Shown: one piece after another, positions 36,521 to 48,719 of the stretch | How positions within the stretch are numbered: the first letter of the stretch is position 1 | How the letters are laid out: every line of letters begins with the position of its first letter | Assembly (NCBI RefSeq): GCF_023856365.1 | Contig: NC_064537.1 | Location: 4,561,732-4,625,731 of the forward strand | Origin: Brienomyrus brachyistius | Taxonomy: Eukaryota; Chordata; Actinopteri; Osteoglossiformes; Mormyridae | Reading direction: 5' to 3' | DNA: 64,000 bases | Position numbers and translations under genes: made by a program | Notes under the pieces: generated by a model | Told to the model about the DNA's origin: nothing | Seen by the model: the letters and a program-made list of their open reading frames with translations, nothing else | The model's database searches: none

Positions 36521-39500
36521 TCCTGAAGATGACTTCCCAGGTACAGGAAGACATAAACGCATGTGTATCAAGTGAAAATTCAAATCTCCATTGCCATTAC
36601 GAGTTGCAATACTAACAGCATGGACTGCAATAATGTAAGTTACAGTTAAGACAAGTTTAACAAGGGGGCTGGAATAAGATCAATAATTAATAAAGTATCT
36701 GTGTTGGCGTACTATTGAGGGACACAGACTCACATGGGAGAAAGATGGATCGGTTGTAATTCACCGGGAAACAAACATCACTGAGTCTTGTCGATTAAGC
36801 AGTTACCTAGAGTGAGCGGCACACCTTACAGATATATTTTACAAATATATTTCACAGGTTCCAGCCACTGGGTTGTGGAAGCAAAATTGGACATTGGTAG
36901 CCTGGGAGGGGGGGCATATTGCGCCTGTTATGTCTTAGGCCTTAGGCAAGAAGAGATTGTTTTGAATCATGTTTGACCTCGCTTCGTGATAGTCCCGCAG
37001 AACCTGAAGAAAGATCGGACCTTGGAGAGGCGGACAGCGGAGCAAAGGGTGGAGAAACCACCTGCAACTGGTGCACGAGTTATAGCTTTATAAAAGAGTT
37101 GCATCAGACAATATATAGCATGTTACGCGGTAGTGCAAATGTATCAGAAATCATGTTAATTATACTAATCAAATGTTAACCATGTATTCGCAGTGATTCA
37201 ATGCCAATACGTCAATGTGTTAATCATCAATCAGTGGAACTCCCAAACACTGTGATTCAATGTCATATAATCAATATCTATATACATATCTCAAATAGAG
37301 TCTAGAAGCCGAGACAGATTCCGGTAAACTGAGCTAGATGGGTGGATTTTACCTTGTTGCCGAGGTGAACCAATAAAGCAGGAGAATTGTGTTTGTTATA
37401 CGTTTGAGCTCGGTTTGTTGGTGTTTGGTGACCAATCAGGATTTAGACGTCCTTATAGGGAACTGGGGGTTATGGTTACTCCCCAAACTGAGAGGTCCAG
37501 ACTTTTATTCTAAGTGACTCTCTGTGTTGTGTTGCTTTATAATTTTTCTACCACAGGGTAAGCTGGGTATTCTAATGAAAAATCATCACAATAACTTTCA
37601 TTGGCTTAATTATGCTTTCATTGGCTTAATTAACTTTGGTGCTCAATACCATTAGCTTCTTTATGGCTAAGGAACTCTGGGTACTCAATTCCATTGGCCG
37701 ATTCATGTTAGGTGGGCTTAACCAAATATAAAAGGAGCAGAGGTGGGGGGGGGGGGGGGCTGGGTTCTCCTCTCTCTGCCTGCTCTCTTGTTTTTGGGAG
37801 CCTAAAAAGAGGCCTCTGGGCTTCGTAGTCCCTCCAAGCATCCGAGTGCCATGGAGTCCCGAGCTAACTGCAAATGCACACACAAATTAGATTATAATAA
37901 AGCGTGAATGCATATTTAAACGGTGCAATTTCCATACTAATCACCTTGTCCACCGAATAATGAATCAAAGCAACTCAATAACGACCATGACAAGAACAAT
38001 AATGTGCAGAGCGGCACACGGCAAGGAAGCAGACACAGGTGAGCGTCTAAAGGGGACATGCTGACCACGACCGTTAATAAGGCATCCTGCTTCAAATCAA
38101 GACCAAAAAGCTTTCTACTTATTTACCGAAGTACTGGAACAGACTTTCTGAAAGCCAAACTGGCTAATTATCATCTATCAAAGATATTAATTGGAAGTGC
38201 GTGTCTACAGCGCGCCCGACAGAATTAAGAGCTCAGTGGGATTCTCTTGGTTTCCATCCCTGAAGTGTTCAAATTTAATGAGAAACATGACTTACAAATA
38301 CACTGAAGAAGCAGTAGAGCCGGATATAAGACCTATTCTGCCTTAGATACGTGGCCTGGTGCACAGCCAGAGGGAATCAGGTGGTTGGGAACCTTTAACC
38401 CCATAGCCTGGTTTCCAAGGCGAATCGTGCGAGAGCCAAGCTGGGTCACCCGTCCACAGATCTACAGGGGGCTGCTCCAGTATCAGCTATCATCAACCAA
38501 GTCTCATTCGGTATCGGGCAAAGTAAGGTCATTTTAAATTCTTTTTTCATAGTGAGCTGTGGAAAAATTAAAAAAGAAAAAAAAAAACTCAAATTTTTTC
38601 ACCGTTTCAAAGACCGTCGAGCAGTACGAGTGTGTATTTATAAAACAGATGATGAAAAACAAACTGGCTTTTGTAAGCCTTTCTCCCAGTAAAACCGATA
38701 AAATAAACATTTTAACGTCACCAAGGCGACACCAGGCTCAGCAAAAATTAACTGCTGCAGAAATAAAAACACACTGCCGTCCCCCTGAGGATCATGCGGC
38801 AGTTTTATGGGGGGGGGGGGGGGGGGGGGTGCCTCGAATAACAGGTTTGACGTGTTGCGCAAACTGACCAGTCATGATTTCCCAACCTTAACCCAACTGC
38901 CACCCTTTACAAACATGTGATGTAAAGGACAGACCAGACACCCTTATCAGCTCAGCACCAGCAAGGCATGCTGGGATTTGCCCAACTGGACTTCCAGCGG
39001 GAGTAAGAAGCGCTACACGTCTACGCGTGCCATCACCTTCGCCTGTTCCCAATCACGATGGCGGCCGTTTCGCCAATCAAACGAGGAGAGCTGAATCAAA
39101 GACGAAAAGGCATGAGGCTGCTCAGAGATGCGACAATGTTTCAGACAATCATAACCAACAAACGAAACAAACGAAACAAACAGGCATTCGCTAATCTGTT
39201 GCTAGCCTTAGATTATGGCACAGGTGCTTGTGTGTAGAAGGAAAACACAAGGCACCAAGGCACCAATAACCCAACACTAGGAGTTCTCAATACCCCTCTA
39301 ACAATATCTAACAGCATTGTTCTTGTGTCAACTTTGTGCCCTTTCTGGGTAAGACTGACCACCCCTGGAATACATGTGCCAATGCACCTGTTGCACATTG
39401 CCAATAGAGATCATGAATCTTGTGAAACTGTTTCAAATACGAGTCCTGTTCTTGTACAAGCGAGAAATGGTTCACAAATCTGACGCTAGACACCCAGGAA

Positions 39501-39545
39501 TACTTTAAGGTGAGGTGCGGATGCAAGCGGCACATGGTGTCTTAC

Positions 39546-39584
39546 CCCTGCAGCGAATCCCAGGCTCCCATCCAGGATGCGTCT
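39546..39584 (-). CDS. slc39a11: slc39a11 coding exon 2 (39-bp mini-exon)
   Basis: A 13-codon exon reading RRILDGSLGFAAG, identical to the ZIP11 sequence I know. It is preceded by the acceptor TGCTTTCAG and followed by the donor GTAAGA at 39545. Phase is 0 on both sides. It covers the loop and start of the second membrane helix. The exon is so short that an ORF-based gene finder would miss it; here it is found by homology plus its splice signals. Confidence 0.93.
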
Positions 39585-39947
39585 CTGAAAGCAGAAGGAA
39601 GGAGGAGGGTGGAGACAGGGAGAGAGATGATGAAAAAGCAAAAACGCCAAGCAACCAAGCGATCCCACACCCTGTATAGACAAGGTGGTTCTGTTTGCTG
39701 GGCGGAGATCAGGCTTTATTCGCTCAGCTGGTACCACAGCAACAACAGGTAAACTTTTTGGTGAAGACGTCGAGCCAAGGGACAGACAGCCCAGCTGAGT
39801 GGACTCATGGTAAAGGGCATCATGCCAACGCCAACAGAGCAGAGGGGGGGGGATCGACCGCTCCGAGGATTTCATTTTAGGAAGGATACTGGAATAACCG
39901 CAGCAGAAGGTGACGGTAATGAGCACAGCCACTTCACCCGAGTCTTA

Positions 39948-40926
39948 GGCTGTTTTTCCACTGCGCCAGGTACTCTTTCGATACTTTCTCTTTTCCTCTG
40001 ACTTCAAGTACCAGTACTAAAACTTCCAGTACCTGAAGTACCAAACTGGCTGGGGTACTTCTTTGGTACTTTGGGTAACACTTGCAAATGTTGTCTTTGT
40101 CAATTGCTTATGCAAACAGCCTGCCTCTAAACACACTATAACTGCCATACAAACTCAGAAAACAATGATAAACAAAGCAAATAAATAATAATAATAATAA
40201 TGGATGTATGGACAGAGGAAGAGATCAAAGGTTAAATTGTGAGCTGGTTGGAAGAAAACATGATGCCATACCAGGCAATGAAAGGTATTTTGTATAATAT
40301 ACCAGGGCTGTGCAGTATTGGAAAAATCCAAATATCATGATAAATATATCATGTAATAAATATTGGGATATTTATATAACAAAAAGTTCAAAATAAGTTA
40401 ATTTCTCACAAACCGGTCTAGCAGTGATATAAACAGCAAGGATGAGAATGATTGTGATTGTCTCGGAGAAGGCATGCAGAGCTCACGCAAGAACAGCAGA
40501 CCTTAAATTGATTTTTTTTAACATTATACTAGATAATCTTCAAAAGGAACAATCGTTAAAATTGCAAAGCCTGCTAAATTTCGTTTTCCTATGACAGACT
40601 AAAAATGTTTCAGTCAAATAAACCCCCACGCTACAATGTCTGTACAGTATGAAGGTACGAAAATGTCTGATCTCGACCTAGATAACTGCTGCGGTTCTTG
40701 TGATGCAAGACCTGCACATGCAGTGTTGGTATTACGCCACCCAGCCTGCCAATATTTAATATCAGCCATTTTTCACATTCAGTACACAATACCCCACCTC
40801 GCCGTTGTAATGACATTCGGCACCAGAACCAGTTTTTATTCCAGTGGAAAACCAACACAAAAATAGTACCATAATGTTAGTACTTTTCTGAAGCACCAAA
40901 ACGATACCTACAATGGAAAAGTGCCC
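39948..40926. mobile_element. PIF/Harbinger-like nonautonomous DNA element
   Basis: The ends read GGCTGTTTTTCCACTG and, inverted from the right, GGGCACTTTTCCATTG. Both flanks are TTA (39945-39947 and 40927-40929), the 3-bp target site typical of PIF/Harbinger. The element is about 980 bp. The inside includes repeated GGTACT/AGTACC motifs near both ends, and no transposase was recognised. It lies in slc39a11 intron 1. Confidence 0.65.
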
Positions 40927-42359
40927 TTACTGCTGAAATCCCATACGCTGGATCCACTTGCCCCTCCGAGCCCCAGCACACATCACCAGACCACAAAGCT
41001 GCTCTGTTTCCAGAACCTCGTACAGCCCAAAATCCAGTTTATTCTCTTGGGTGTAGAGATGCCAGGAATGCAGGGGACATACTCCCCATGAGCCTGGAAA
41101 GGAGGCCAAGCAGGGGTGTGTCCCCGAGGCCTGGAGGAGGAAGCCCCTGGCTATGAGGGATGAGGGTGGACATTAAAAAGATGGACGTGGCCTGGAACCA
41201 CATGGAAGGCAAAGCTCAGGGCAGAAAGGCCTGCAGAGCACTTTCTGGCTGCTACAGAACGTGTACGAAGCTTAAGGGGTAGCCTACTGTTCCGTCAGCT
41301 GGAACCTAAAAGGTTCTCTGTTGTTCTCTTTCAACCCATGTGCATTAAGCACACCTCCCCTCCTGTATCCGCATAAAGTCGTTGTCCCCCCACCCCTACG
41401 GCAGGTGGTTTAGTCCGGCGACCCAGTGGGACAATCAGATTAAAGCTAAAGTTAGCCGGCCCAGGCGGCCTTGTGCCGCTGATTAAATGCAGGCGTTTAT
41501 TTCAAGAAGCGACGTTTAGCTGATTAGCAGCCCTCCAGGCGCACCTGTAAGCACTCAGGAATGCAAATGAAGCACTACGCTAAAAGACCAGCACACGCGC
41601 ATCGATTCAACAGCGAGCCCCAACAGCCACACGGCACTGCCAATAGCGGTTTGGCTTCAGCTAAAGGGAAACAGCAGTCAACAACAGGAAGAGGGGTAAG
41701 CCAATCAGGAAGCATGCGATAGTCCCGCCCACTGTGGATTTCAGCAGTATCCTCACCCATATCTGGTTGCCCATTTCAGCCATAATGTCTGTGTCACCAA
41801 ACTCCATGTCACATGGCAACTGAGCATCTGAACTTGTGATCATAAGGACACCCGGTAATCCTTCCCAACCTGAGTAAATACATGGTTAAATAAGGTCAAA
41901 TTCTGCCTGCCAAGCAAGCAAATACTCTAATCCTGCCTATTTACAGATTGGTACCATTTGGAAGAGACTGTTTAAGGTGTTCAGAAACACCAGAGGCCAC
42001 CCGGATAGGTCAGCTTGAAAAGACAGTTTGCTGTTCTACAGGCAATCATACAAGTATTCAGTGAGGGTGTGATTTGGTCTCTGACGACTGGCTGCAAACC
42101 AGGTGAGGCCTGTAAGCACCTTTGGTCCAGAGCAACTCAGATCCTAACGTTTTGGTTCTTTGCTTCTAAGCCACCACTCATTTATTTTTCCTCTGGTACC
42201 ATCCACAAGCTGCCTTAGGCAAATCTGCAGGAAGTAACAGAATATAGAATACAGGAGCAACTAGACTAGCCTGAATTTACAATTAGGGAGCATTTATTTA
42301 ATGACTATACACACCACCTCCGTGACTGAATCGGATTTTTGTTTATTTATTGCTGAGGC

Positions 42360-42600
42360 ACAAAAACACAGTACACACCCAGACCGGCAACCCCAGACAC
42401 AGTACACAGACCCAGACCGGCAACCCCAGACACAGTACACAGACCCAGACCGGCAACCCCAGACACAGCACACAGACCCAGACCGGCAACCCCAGACACA
42501 GCACACAGACCCAGACCGGCAACCTCAGACACAGTACACAGCCCCAGACCGGCACCCTCAGACACAAAACACAGACAGGCAACCTCAGGTACAGTACACA
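42360..42600. repeat. 33-bp minisatellite, about 7 copies
   Basis: Unit around CCAGACCGGCAACCCCAGAC. Since 33 is a multiple of 3, several frames on both strands stay open (for example DRQPQTQYTDP repeats on plus). These are not considered genes. It lies in slc39a11 intron 1, some 45 bp beyond the exon 1 donor. Confidence 0.9.
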
Positions 42601-42644
42601 GAAACAGACAGGACCGATGGACTTGCGATCACAGACGTACGTAC

Positions 42645-42752
42645 TTGTCCCGTGGAAAAAACGAACACAAGGGCTGCGCCGGCGGCCGTCACCCCCCAGG
42701 TGAAGAAGGTGCCCAGCAGGGCCTGCGTCACCGGGCTGTAGCCTGGTATCAT
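42645..42752 (-). CDS. slc39a11: slc39a11 coding exon 1 (start exon)
   Basis: Reading from ATG at 42752 gives 36 codons beginning MIPGYSPVTQ and including ALLGTFFTWGVTAAGAALVF, the conserved first transmembrane helix of ZIP11, then VFSTGQ. The exon ends GGACAA and is followed by the splice donor GTACGT at 42644. The length equals the human first coding exon as I recall it (36 codons, ending in GQ). The next exon continues RRILDGS exactly as in the family. The start is chosen because it matches the family N-terminus. A possible acceptor for an upstream noncoding exon (CTTTAG) lies about 25 bp before the ATG. Confidence 0.95.
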
Positions 42753-43326
42753 GGGACCGGCTTGGGCAGGGTGTGCTAAAGGTTTGCCCGAGGTCCTACC
42801 CTGCCTCAGTACGGGAGTGATCTCTTAAAAACAAATGACAGAAGCAACAGGTTGGCACACCATGGCGCTCTATCGGGACTGAAACTTTTAGGAAAAGCAG
42901 CTGACGTGCATAACGGATATGTCTGGCTGTGTAATGAAAGCCTGGAAAACATCCGATCAAGAGTAATAAAAATAAAGTACCTCGTCTTTATTCCTAGAGG
43001 CACCTCTTTTCTACGGAAAGCATGTTTAATTTACTGATCATTTTTAAAATTCATTTTAAAAACGTTTCCACAAAAATGACACACATATGTACATATTAAT
43101 ACTGTCATTCTTGCCAAAATGTTCAAATATATTAACTGAAACCTACACAGGTAAAGACTAATAATAATTTAGCTAGGATTTATGGTTACTTTTGATCCGT
43201 TTTAGAAAATAAAAATGTGCCATTTTAACATGATTACCATCGAACTAAATCGCAATTAATATTGCAAAGTAGATAACAAGTTAACTTCTCAAAACTTAAT
43301 TCATTTCACCCAAGAAATTCACCTAC

Positions 43327-43600
43327 CGTGTCCGTTCTGGGAGCAAATGAAATTGCACTTTATTTACTTCCTGCTTTTCTGTACACGTGTCTCTGAGTCT
43401 CCCGATGTCCCGCCTATCCATGGCGTCCATTGGTCAGTTCAACCTTCGGCGCGGAGCTCGCGTGTATTTTCTGAAATCCCATAGGTGGAAAGATCTATCA
43501 ATTCTGGCCGTCCCATGATCACGTCATGCAGCAAGAGTATTGAAGCCCATTAATCTGCCGCTTGTCCTGACGCTTCTGTGAAAGTCAAGGCGCCGGTGGT
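43327..43600 (-). promoter_or_regulatory. putative slc39a11 noncoding first exon and promoter
   Basis: Upstream of the coding start a strong minus-strand donor (CACG followed by GTAGGTGAA) lies at 43327/43326. Beyond it is a GC-richer patch with a CCAAT box on the minus strand (CTGACCAATGG, near 43435) and CpGs near 43450-43610. This fits a noncoding exon and promoter. The exon's outer boundary is a guess, as no transcript evidence is available. Confidence 0.4.
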
Positions 43601-44099
43601 TGTTGTCTTAGGGTCTGTGGTCAAATAAGATGCAAACTTTCGTGAATATAGTTAATTTGCTTGCAGATAAATTGTGTGCATTGTAAAAAAACGCAACATA
43701 ATGGTATCTAACCTTTCTTCTAATATCACACCCTTCGGGCATTTCCTTAAGTGTATTATATTGAAGTGCCCTGCTAGTATGAGGATAATGAGGATCTGGT
43801 TCTCACTCTTTCCTCACGTATTCGCCATTGAATGTGAAATTAACAACAGTTATTAAACCCCATTGGGCTAGCCTTTAATTAGAAAATGAACTTTACCTTT
43901 ATAGAGCCAGATGTCCGTGCGTGGCTGACTGGCTTGTTTAACGTGCTCTTTCTGCGAGGGTCATTTCTGTTGAACTCCTTGTTTCAGGAATCTCATATAG
44001 GCCTATAATTTGTTCTTACTTATTAAAACTCCCGATGAAAATGTGCACTATGCGTGCTGTCTTTTCAAAACATCTGTTACAACTCACCCCTAACCCTCT

Positions 44100-44168
<69 letters not shown>

Positions 44169-44175
44169 CTATCCA
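44100..44175. repeat. (CT)n then (CTAT)n microsatellite
   Basis: About 52 bp of CT dinucleotides followed by CTAT/CCAT tetranucleotides. Confidence 0.92.
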
Positions 44176-44759
44176 TCTATCTAAGTATCTATCTTTGTGT
44201 CCACTACAGTTCACCTCTTTCCATCTCAAGTTTCCAGTTCCTTTTAAAATAACTAAAACAAAACTCTTCCCATCCTGGAAGGATGCTTAAAGTTCAGTGT
44301 GGTGCAGGAGATATCTCTGGTGAAGAGAGCCATTATGATATGTGTGACAGCTTGCAGCATGCTCCATAGGACCAGAGGAGTATTGAGAAATGACTTTGTA
44401 ACCATGAGATAAAAAAGAAGAGTGTTTATAACGATTGCATTGTCCGGATGAACACTATGAATCAGACACTGTTGGGTCGTCTTCTCAAACAGCATCAGTA
44501 CTTTGGGACCTCGCTTTGTATTGGGTCTTTAAAGCCGACTAGGATCAACGTTAATAATCACGCTTTTATTGAAAAATGAGAATTCCAGCTTGATTTAGCA
44601 GGACAGACGTGAGCAGGTGAGTGTGCTGTTTCACCGGAGGCTAAGAATGGCCTACACACATGTCTTTGAAACAGTACGAGGGTCCAGCGTATCAATCTTT
44701 CAATTTTCACTTGAAGGCAAGATGATGATACATTATTTATAAATCTGTAATTTAAATTA

Positions 44760-46260
44760 TAGATACAAGTACGGTACTGTGAAAAGTATTTGGTCTGACT
44801 TTCTCCGGGGTTTCACATTCTTGCCATTTTCTTCTGCGTCTAACTGTGGATGATTAAACTTTGAGCCGTCACACAGAATTGTCTTAACTCTGGGCCGTTT
44901 GTGGATGAGTGAATTTGAGCTGCTCATTTCAGGTCTTACCACAACATTTGAGTAGGTTGGAGGGTTAGACGTTCACCGGGTCGGTCTGAAAGTACTTCAA
45001 CTAATCAAATTATGACTTTTTGGTGTGTTTGATCCAGCCCAGGTCCCAGAACCATTTTGCCAGGTGGGCTATGCATCATATATTGGGGGGGTAACAAGAG
45101 TAATGCGAGTAATACTGCTATAACAATGTGAAAACCACAACTGACAGAAACTCATTGGTGAAGCAAATGACAAACTGACACCTCAGAAGCAACATGAACC
45201 ATGAACATCGTAACCTTACTTTGCACAAGTAAGAAGACCACGCGCATATAATACAACTCAGCAGCTGCTAAACAGAAAATAATTTTAAGTTTAAGGCAAA
45301 AGTTTTAATCTTAAGCAAGCTGAGAAACCAAACTCTGTCCAAAGAGTTGAAGTCTGGTAGACTTGGGAGTTTTTCCTTGCCACTGTCGCCTATGGCTTAC
45401 TGACTGGGGGCGTTGGGTGCGGATGCTGTAAAGCGCTTTGAGACGATGTAATGTTGTGATAATGCGCTATACAAAAATAAATTTGTTGTTGTTGTTTTAA
45501 CTGGTTATGCGAATGGCTCAGCTGTGGAATCTCCGTTGTGTAAAAATTTTCTAAGGTCCATTTTGCCACATTTATTCAGAAAACTGAGTCTCTGCCCACC
45601 TCCATGTTAACAGTCAGGTATGCCTGTTTCATTTACTATACAATATTAAACTACTTTTAATATTAGCATAGAAGGAATTAATCTCAGTTCAGCTTTTTAT
45701 TTATTTTACAAAATATTTATTTATTTTCCTATCTGACAGACCAGGTGCAGCGGGGGGGTCGAGGTCATCTCGGGGCAGGCTAAGTCCATCCATGCCCCCC
45801 CCCTAGATGCCATGCCTGGGTTGGGGTCATTACTGCATGGCCCCCACATCAGTTTCGGATTAAGGGTCCTCTAGAACTTTCTTTTGTAGAGCAGGATTTG
45901 TTGTTCTTTCGATGAGAAACAAATTCCTATAGTACAATCCCTCTGGCACCATGCTTGACTGTTGGTATGAGATCCTCTGGATTGCGCTGTTGGACCTTTC
46001 ACCGATTGTCGCAAAGGCAGTTTTGTCCAAAAAGTTCTACTTTAGAACGTGTCCATATTCCAAGACTCTTGAGGATTCCTTTTGGTTTCTGGCAGACTTG
46101 AGACCAGCCTTCACGTTCTTCAGTGACTTTGCCTGTCTGTCATGTAATCCATTTTTCCACAGTGTTATTCTAGCGATGAAGATGAGCACTGATCTCACCC
46201 AGAACCGCCAGAGAACCCGTGGATGTTGATCTACAGCTGGTCTTGTCAAAGGTGCTCCTG
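44760..46260. mobile_element. DNA-transposon remnant (Tc-like, degenerate)
   Basis: GGTACTGTGAAAAGTATTTG near 44773 and phrases such as ACCATGCTTGACTGTTGGTA and CCAAAAAGTTCTACTTTAGA (45949-46047) resemble the widespread nonautonomous Tc-type elements of fish. No clean ends were found and the L2-like tail at 45.4 kb interrupts it. Family assignment is from memory of such repeats and uncertain. Confidence 0.4.
45365..45500 (+). repeat. L2-like LINE/SINE 3' tail
   Basis: TTTTTCCTTGCCACTGTCGCC...GTAAAGCGCTTTGAGACGAT...GCGCTATACAAAAATAAATT followed by GTTGTTGTTGTT, a common fish L2-type 3' end. Confidence 0.7.
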
Positions 46261-48719
46261 CTAATCCTGAGGAATCTCTCTTCCTGTGTTCGCAGGGCTG
46301 GACGTTAAGCTTCTCCCACTCGCCTGAGGCGTGGAATTTATTACTGAACTCGCCAGGTTGGCTAAACTTCCCAAGTTCTGCTGCTGCGTGTTTATAAAGA
46401 AAATCTTGTATAAGATCTTAGCAGGACTGTTTACATACACGATGTAGCCTGTAGCCTGTAGCCTGGTCATTTTAACAGATATGACAAAGTAGCATGTTCT
46501 TTAAGAACGATGACACCTACTGGTCATGCTTCCATGACCGCGCAGCAAAACAGGAAAGTCCACCGTTGCAATGAGATTTTCATGTAGTTTAATGAATATT
46601 TTATGTCACCAGTACAGCTGTATTTTCGATGCTAGTTTATGCATGAGGAGAAGGTGTTTTTTGCTTTACTTAGCTGCGAGTTGCACTCCGCTAGATATTT
46701 TGACGGCAGACTTGTTCGGTTTCTTGCTTATTTGGCCGTCTTAATGCAACATTAGCAGGAATAAAATCCAGAAGGTTGAGTCACGACCCTCCTTTTCATC
46801 GCCTCGTGTGTCTCCCATGCGCCTGATTTAAAGAGCCCAACATGCATTTTCTTCTTCCTTTTCCATACCGAGAAACAAACATAATATTTCATTATTTCAT
46901 TATGGCTGCCCCAGCCTGAAGGTCACCAAGACATGCCAACTGACAGGTATTTTAATTACGGGAGCGAATTTTTAGCTTTGCTTACACTCGAGACAGGACA
47001 TGGAGTCTGCAGCGGATCATTTTGTAGGCGTTTAATACGAAACAAATTGCCTTTAATCATAAAAAATATATATATATATATATATAATAAAAAAATTCTG
47101 AACAAAGCAAAGGAATGACTTTTTGTGCCTTTGTCTGCATGTTCTTCCATAGGTGACTCACTTAAGCCAACCGAGACCCAGGAATAGACAATTATTCAAA
47201 TGATTTTAATCTTGAATGTTAGTTTAACAAAAGACTTGCCAGTGGACAGAACTTTTTTTTTTCCAGCTGGTGATTGAGAGGTAAAAATAAAACACTGACA
47301 ACTCTGGAAACAACAAGTTTAATTAGGCTTGCCATCGTTTTTTTATTAAGGAGAAACAAGACATCAGCGATTATATAGCAGCTAAAAAGAAAGTGAGACT
47401 GATACTGTCAGTTTGGTTACTGTCATAATTACCCGGACTAACTGTCAACAGCCCTCATACATCAGTAACAACCAAGGAGTCACTGCCCACCCTCCCCCGA
47501 CAAAAGAGGCTACTTAGTGACATGCGCCGGCTGCCTTTTCACATAAAACATCTCTCTTTTGAAGTAGCCGTCTCTCCCGACGCTCTCAGATGAGGCTGCT
47601 CAGGAGACCCCCCCCCCCCACACCTCCCCCCCCCCGAGTCAGGGCTCATGAGGAACTTCATCTGGCAAAACAGCCCTGTTTTGGCTGCCATTCTTTTATT
47701 GGTGGCCTATTGATACCTGATTCGCTGGCCACTTCCAGCCCTCAGGGAACTCTAAAACGGTAACCCAATCACGCATTCGGCTGACAGAGGCATTTCCAGC
47801 TCCCCGGGGCCTGTGAAAACTCCCAGCATGCACAGGGAAGAAGGAACACGTGGACTGGAGCTGAGGTTCGGTCGTGCGCCACCTACAGACATAACGGAGC
47901 TGACAGGTTAGTCCTTTAGCCATTAAAGCTGCAGTCCTGCTCTCATCCACCCTTGACATCATTCTGGGCCGGACCAGCTCTTCCCAGGGAGCTCATAAGC
48001 CCGTGTTGGGGAGGTAGGAAGCCCAGGAACTGGCCATAACTCCCCCCACACCAGGCCTGACGCTCCTAGGAGAGGCCTGAGAAACGGGGGCCCAAGGAGA
48101 CCCAAGGTGGTGAGGAAAACTGAGAACCTCCCCTCCCCCTGGGCAAATCGAGGCTGTTTGGCTGTCCTTTGATATTTCAGCCTGGGCTGTGGGTGGTCAC
48201 TGAGAACGACCCCCCGCTGAACTGGGCGGCGAGGAGGCGGGATAGCCAGCCTGGGGGGGAATGTTTAGTTATGAAGACAAAAGTATTGTAACAGATGTGG
48301 CCAACTGCACCTTGGAAACCACAGTGAGGTTGGACCTCAGGAGTCGGTGTGGGTTATCACGGCGACGGTGGGGGCCATGGGGGGGTCGAGGGGGAAAGGC
48401 GGGCCGAGCTGGGCACCCAAGAAGTGCTCAGGAAGAGAGAGAGCCCCACCTCACTTTCCTGGGATGGACTGTGTCGTTCACACACGCTTACACAATTCAC
48501 CAGGATTCAGGCAGATCACATTTTTCCAGATCCGTAGGGTAAATAATTCAAATGAATGCAAAAAGAGTAATTATGAGCTTTCCTGTGTGAACACACAGGA
48601 TTGTCACCTTGGTCTGTAGTTTAACATTCTCCTCGGCATATTAGGCGGACACTTTAATTCCAGGTGCCTCGGCCATCCGGTGCAACGTTCCCTGCAAGAG
48701 GACAGAGGCAGCTTCCATC

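Larger units (their letters stand above)
35973..39545 (-). other. slc39a11 intron 2
   Basis: About 3.6 kb between exons 3 and 2. It contains a minus-strand tRNA-type SINE head (about 36110-36310), an L2-like 3' tail ending in ACTTACTTC repeats (about 36425-36520) and long G tracts near 37746 and 38811. No gene is seen in it. Confidence 0.85.
39585..42644 (-). other. slc39a11 intron 1
   Basis: About 3.1 kb between exons 2 and 1. It contains a TTA-flanked DNA transposon (39948-40926) and a 33-bp tandem repeat (about 42360-42600) starting only some 45 bp inside the intron from the exon 1 donor. No other gene is seen. Confidence 0.85.
5822..43600 (-). other. slc39a11: slc39a11 (ZIP11) gene, 5' part, partial
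   Basis: Gene span on the minus strand. Four coding exons can be read, each with consensus splice sites, matching the N-terminal third of ZIP11, a zinc transporter of the ZIP (SLC39) family reported in Golgi and other internal membranes. Exons 1-3 give 36+13+53 codons, which I recall as the same lengths as in human, and all three junctions are phase 0. The metal-binding helices with the HNVPEG-type motif and the C-terminal half are not in the window, so the remaining exons lie beyond base 1 of the minus-strand gene path. The gene is head-to-head with the somatostatin-receptor-like gene at 48720, as SLC39A11 is with SSTR2 in human. Confidence 0.93.
42753..48719. other. intergenic between slc39a11 and the SSTR-like gene
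   Basis: Divergent promoter interval of about 6 kb between the two start codons. It holds the likely slc39a11 first exon (43.3-43.6 kb), a (CT)n/(CTAT)n microsatellite, a DNA-transposon remnant (44.76-46.26 kb), an L2-like tail (about 45.37-45.50 kb) and an (AT)n tract at about 47067. No further gene is recognised. A clear TATA box or acceptor for the 48720 gene was not found. Confidence 0.7.

Noticed and set aside
36970..37560. Possible solo LTR (ACCAATAAAGCAGG, TGTTTGGTGACC)
   Set aside because: No paired TG...CA ends, target duplication or internal viral genes could be identified.
42301..42741. 146-aa plus-strand ORF with DRQPQTQYTDP repeats
   Set aside because: Produced by the 33-bp minisatellite plus the antisense of slc39a11 exon 1.
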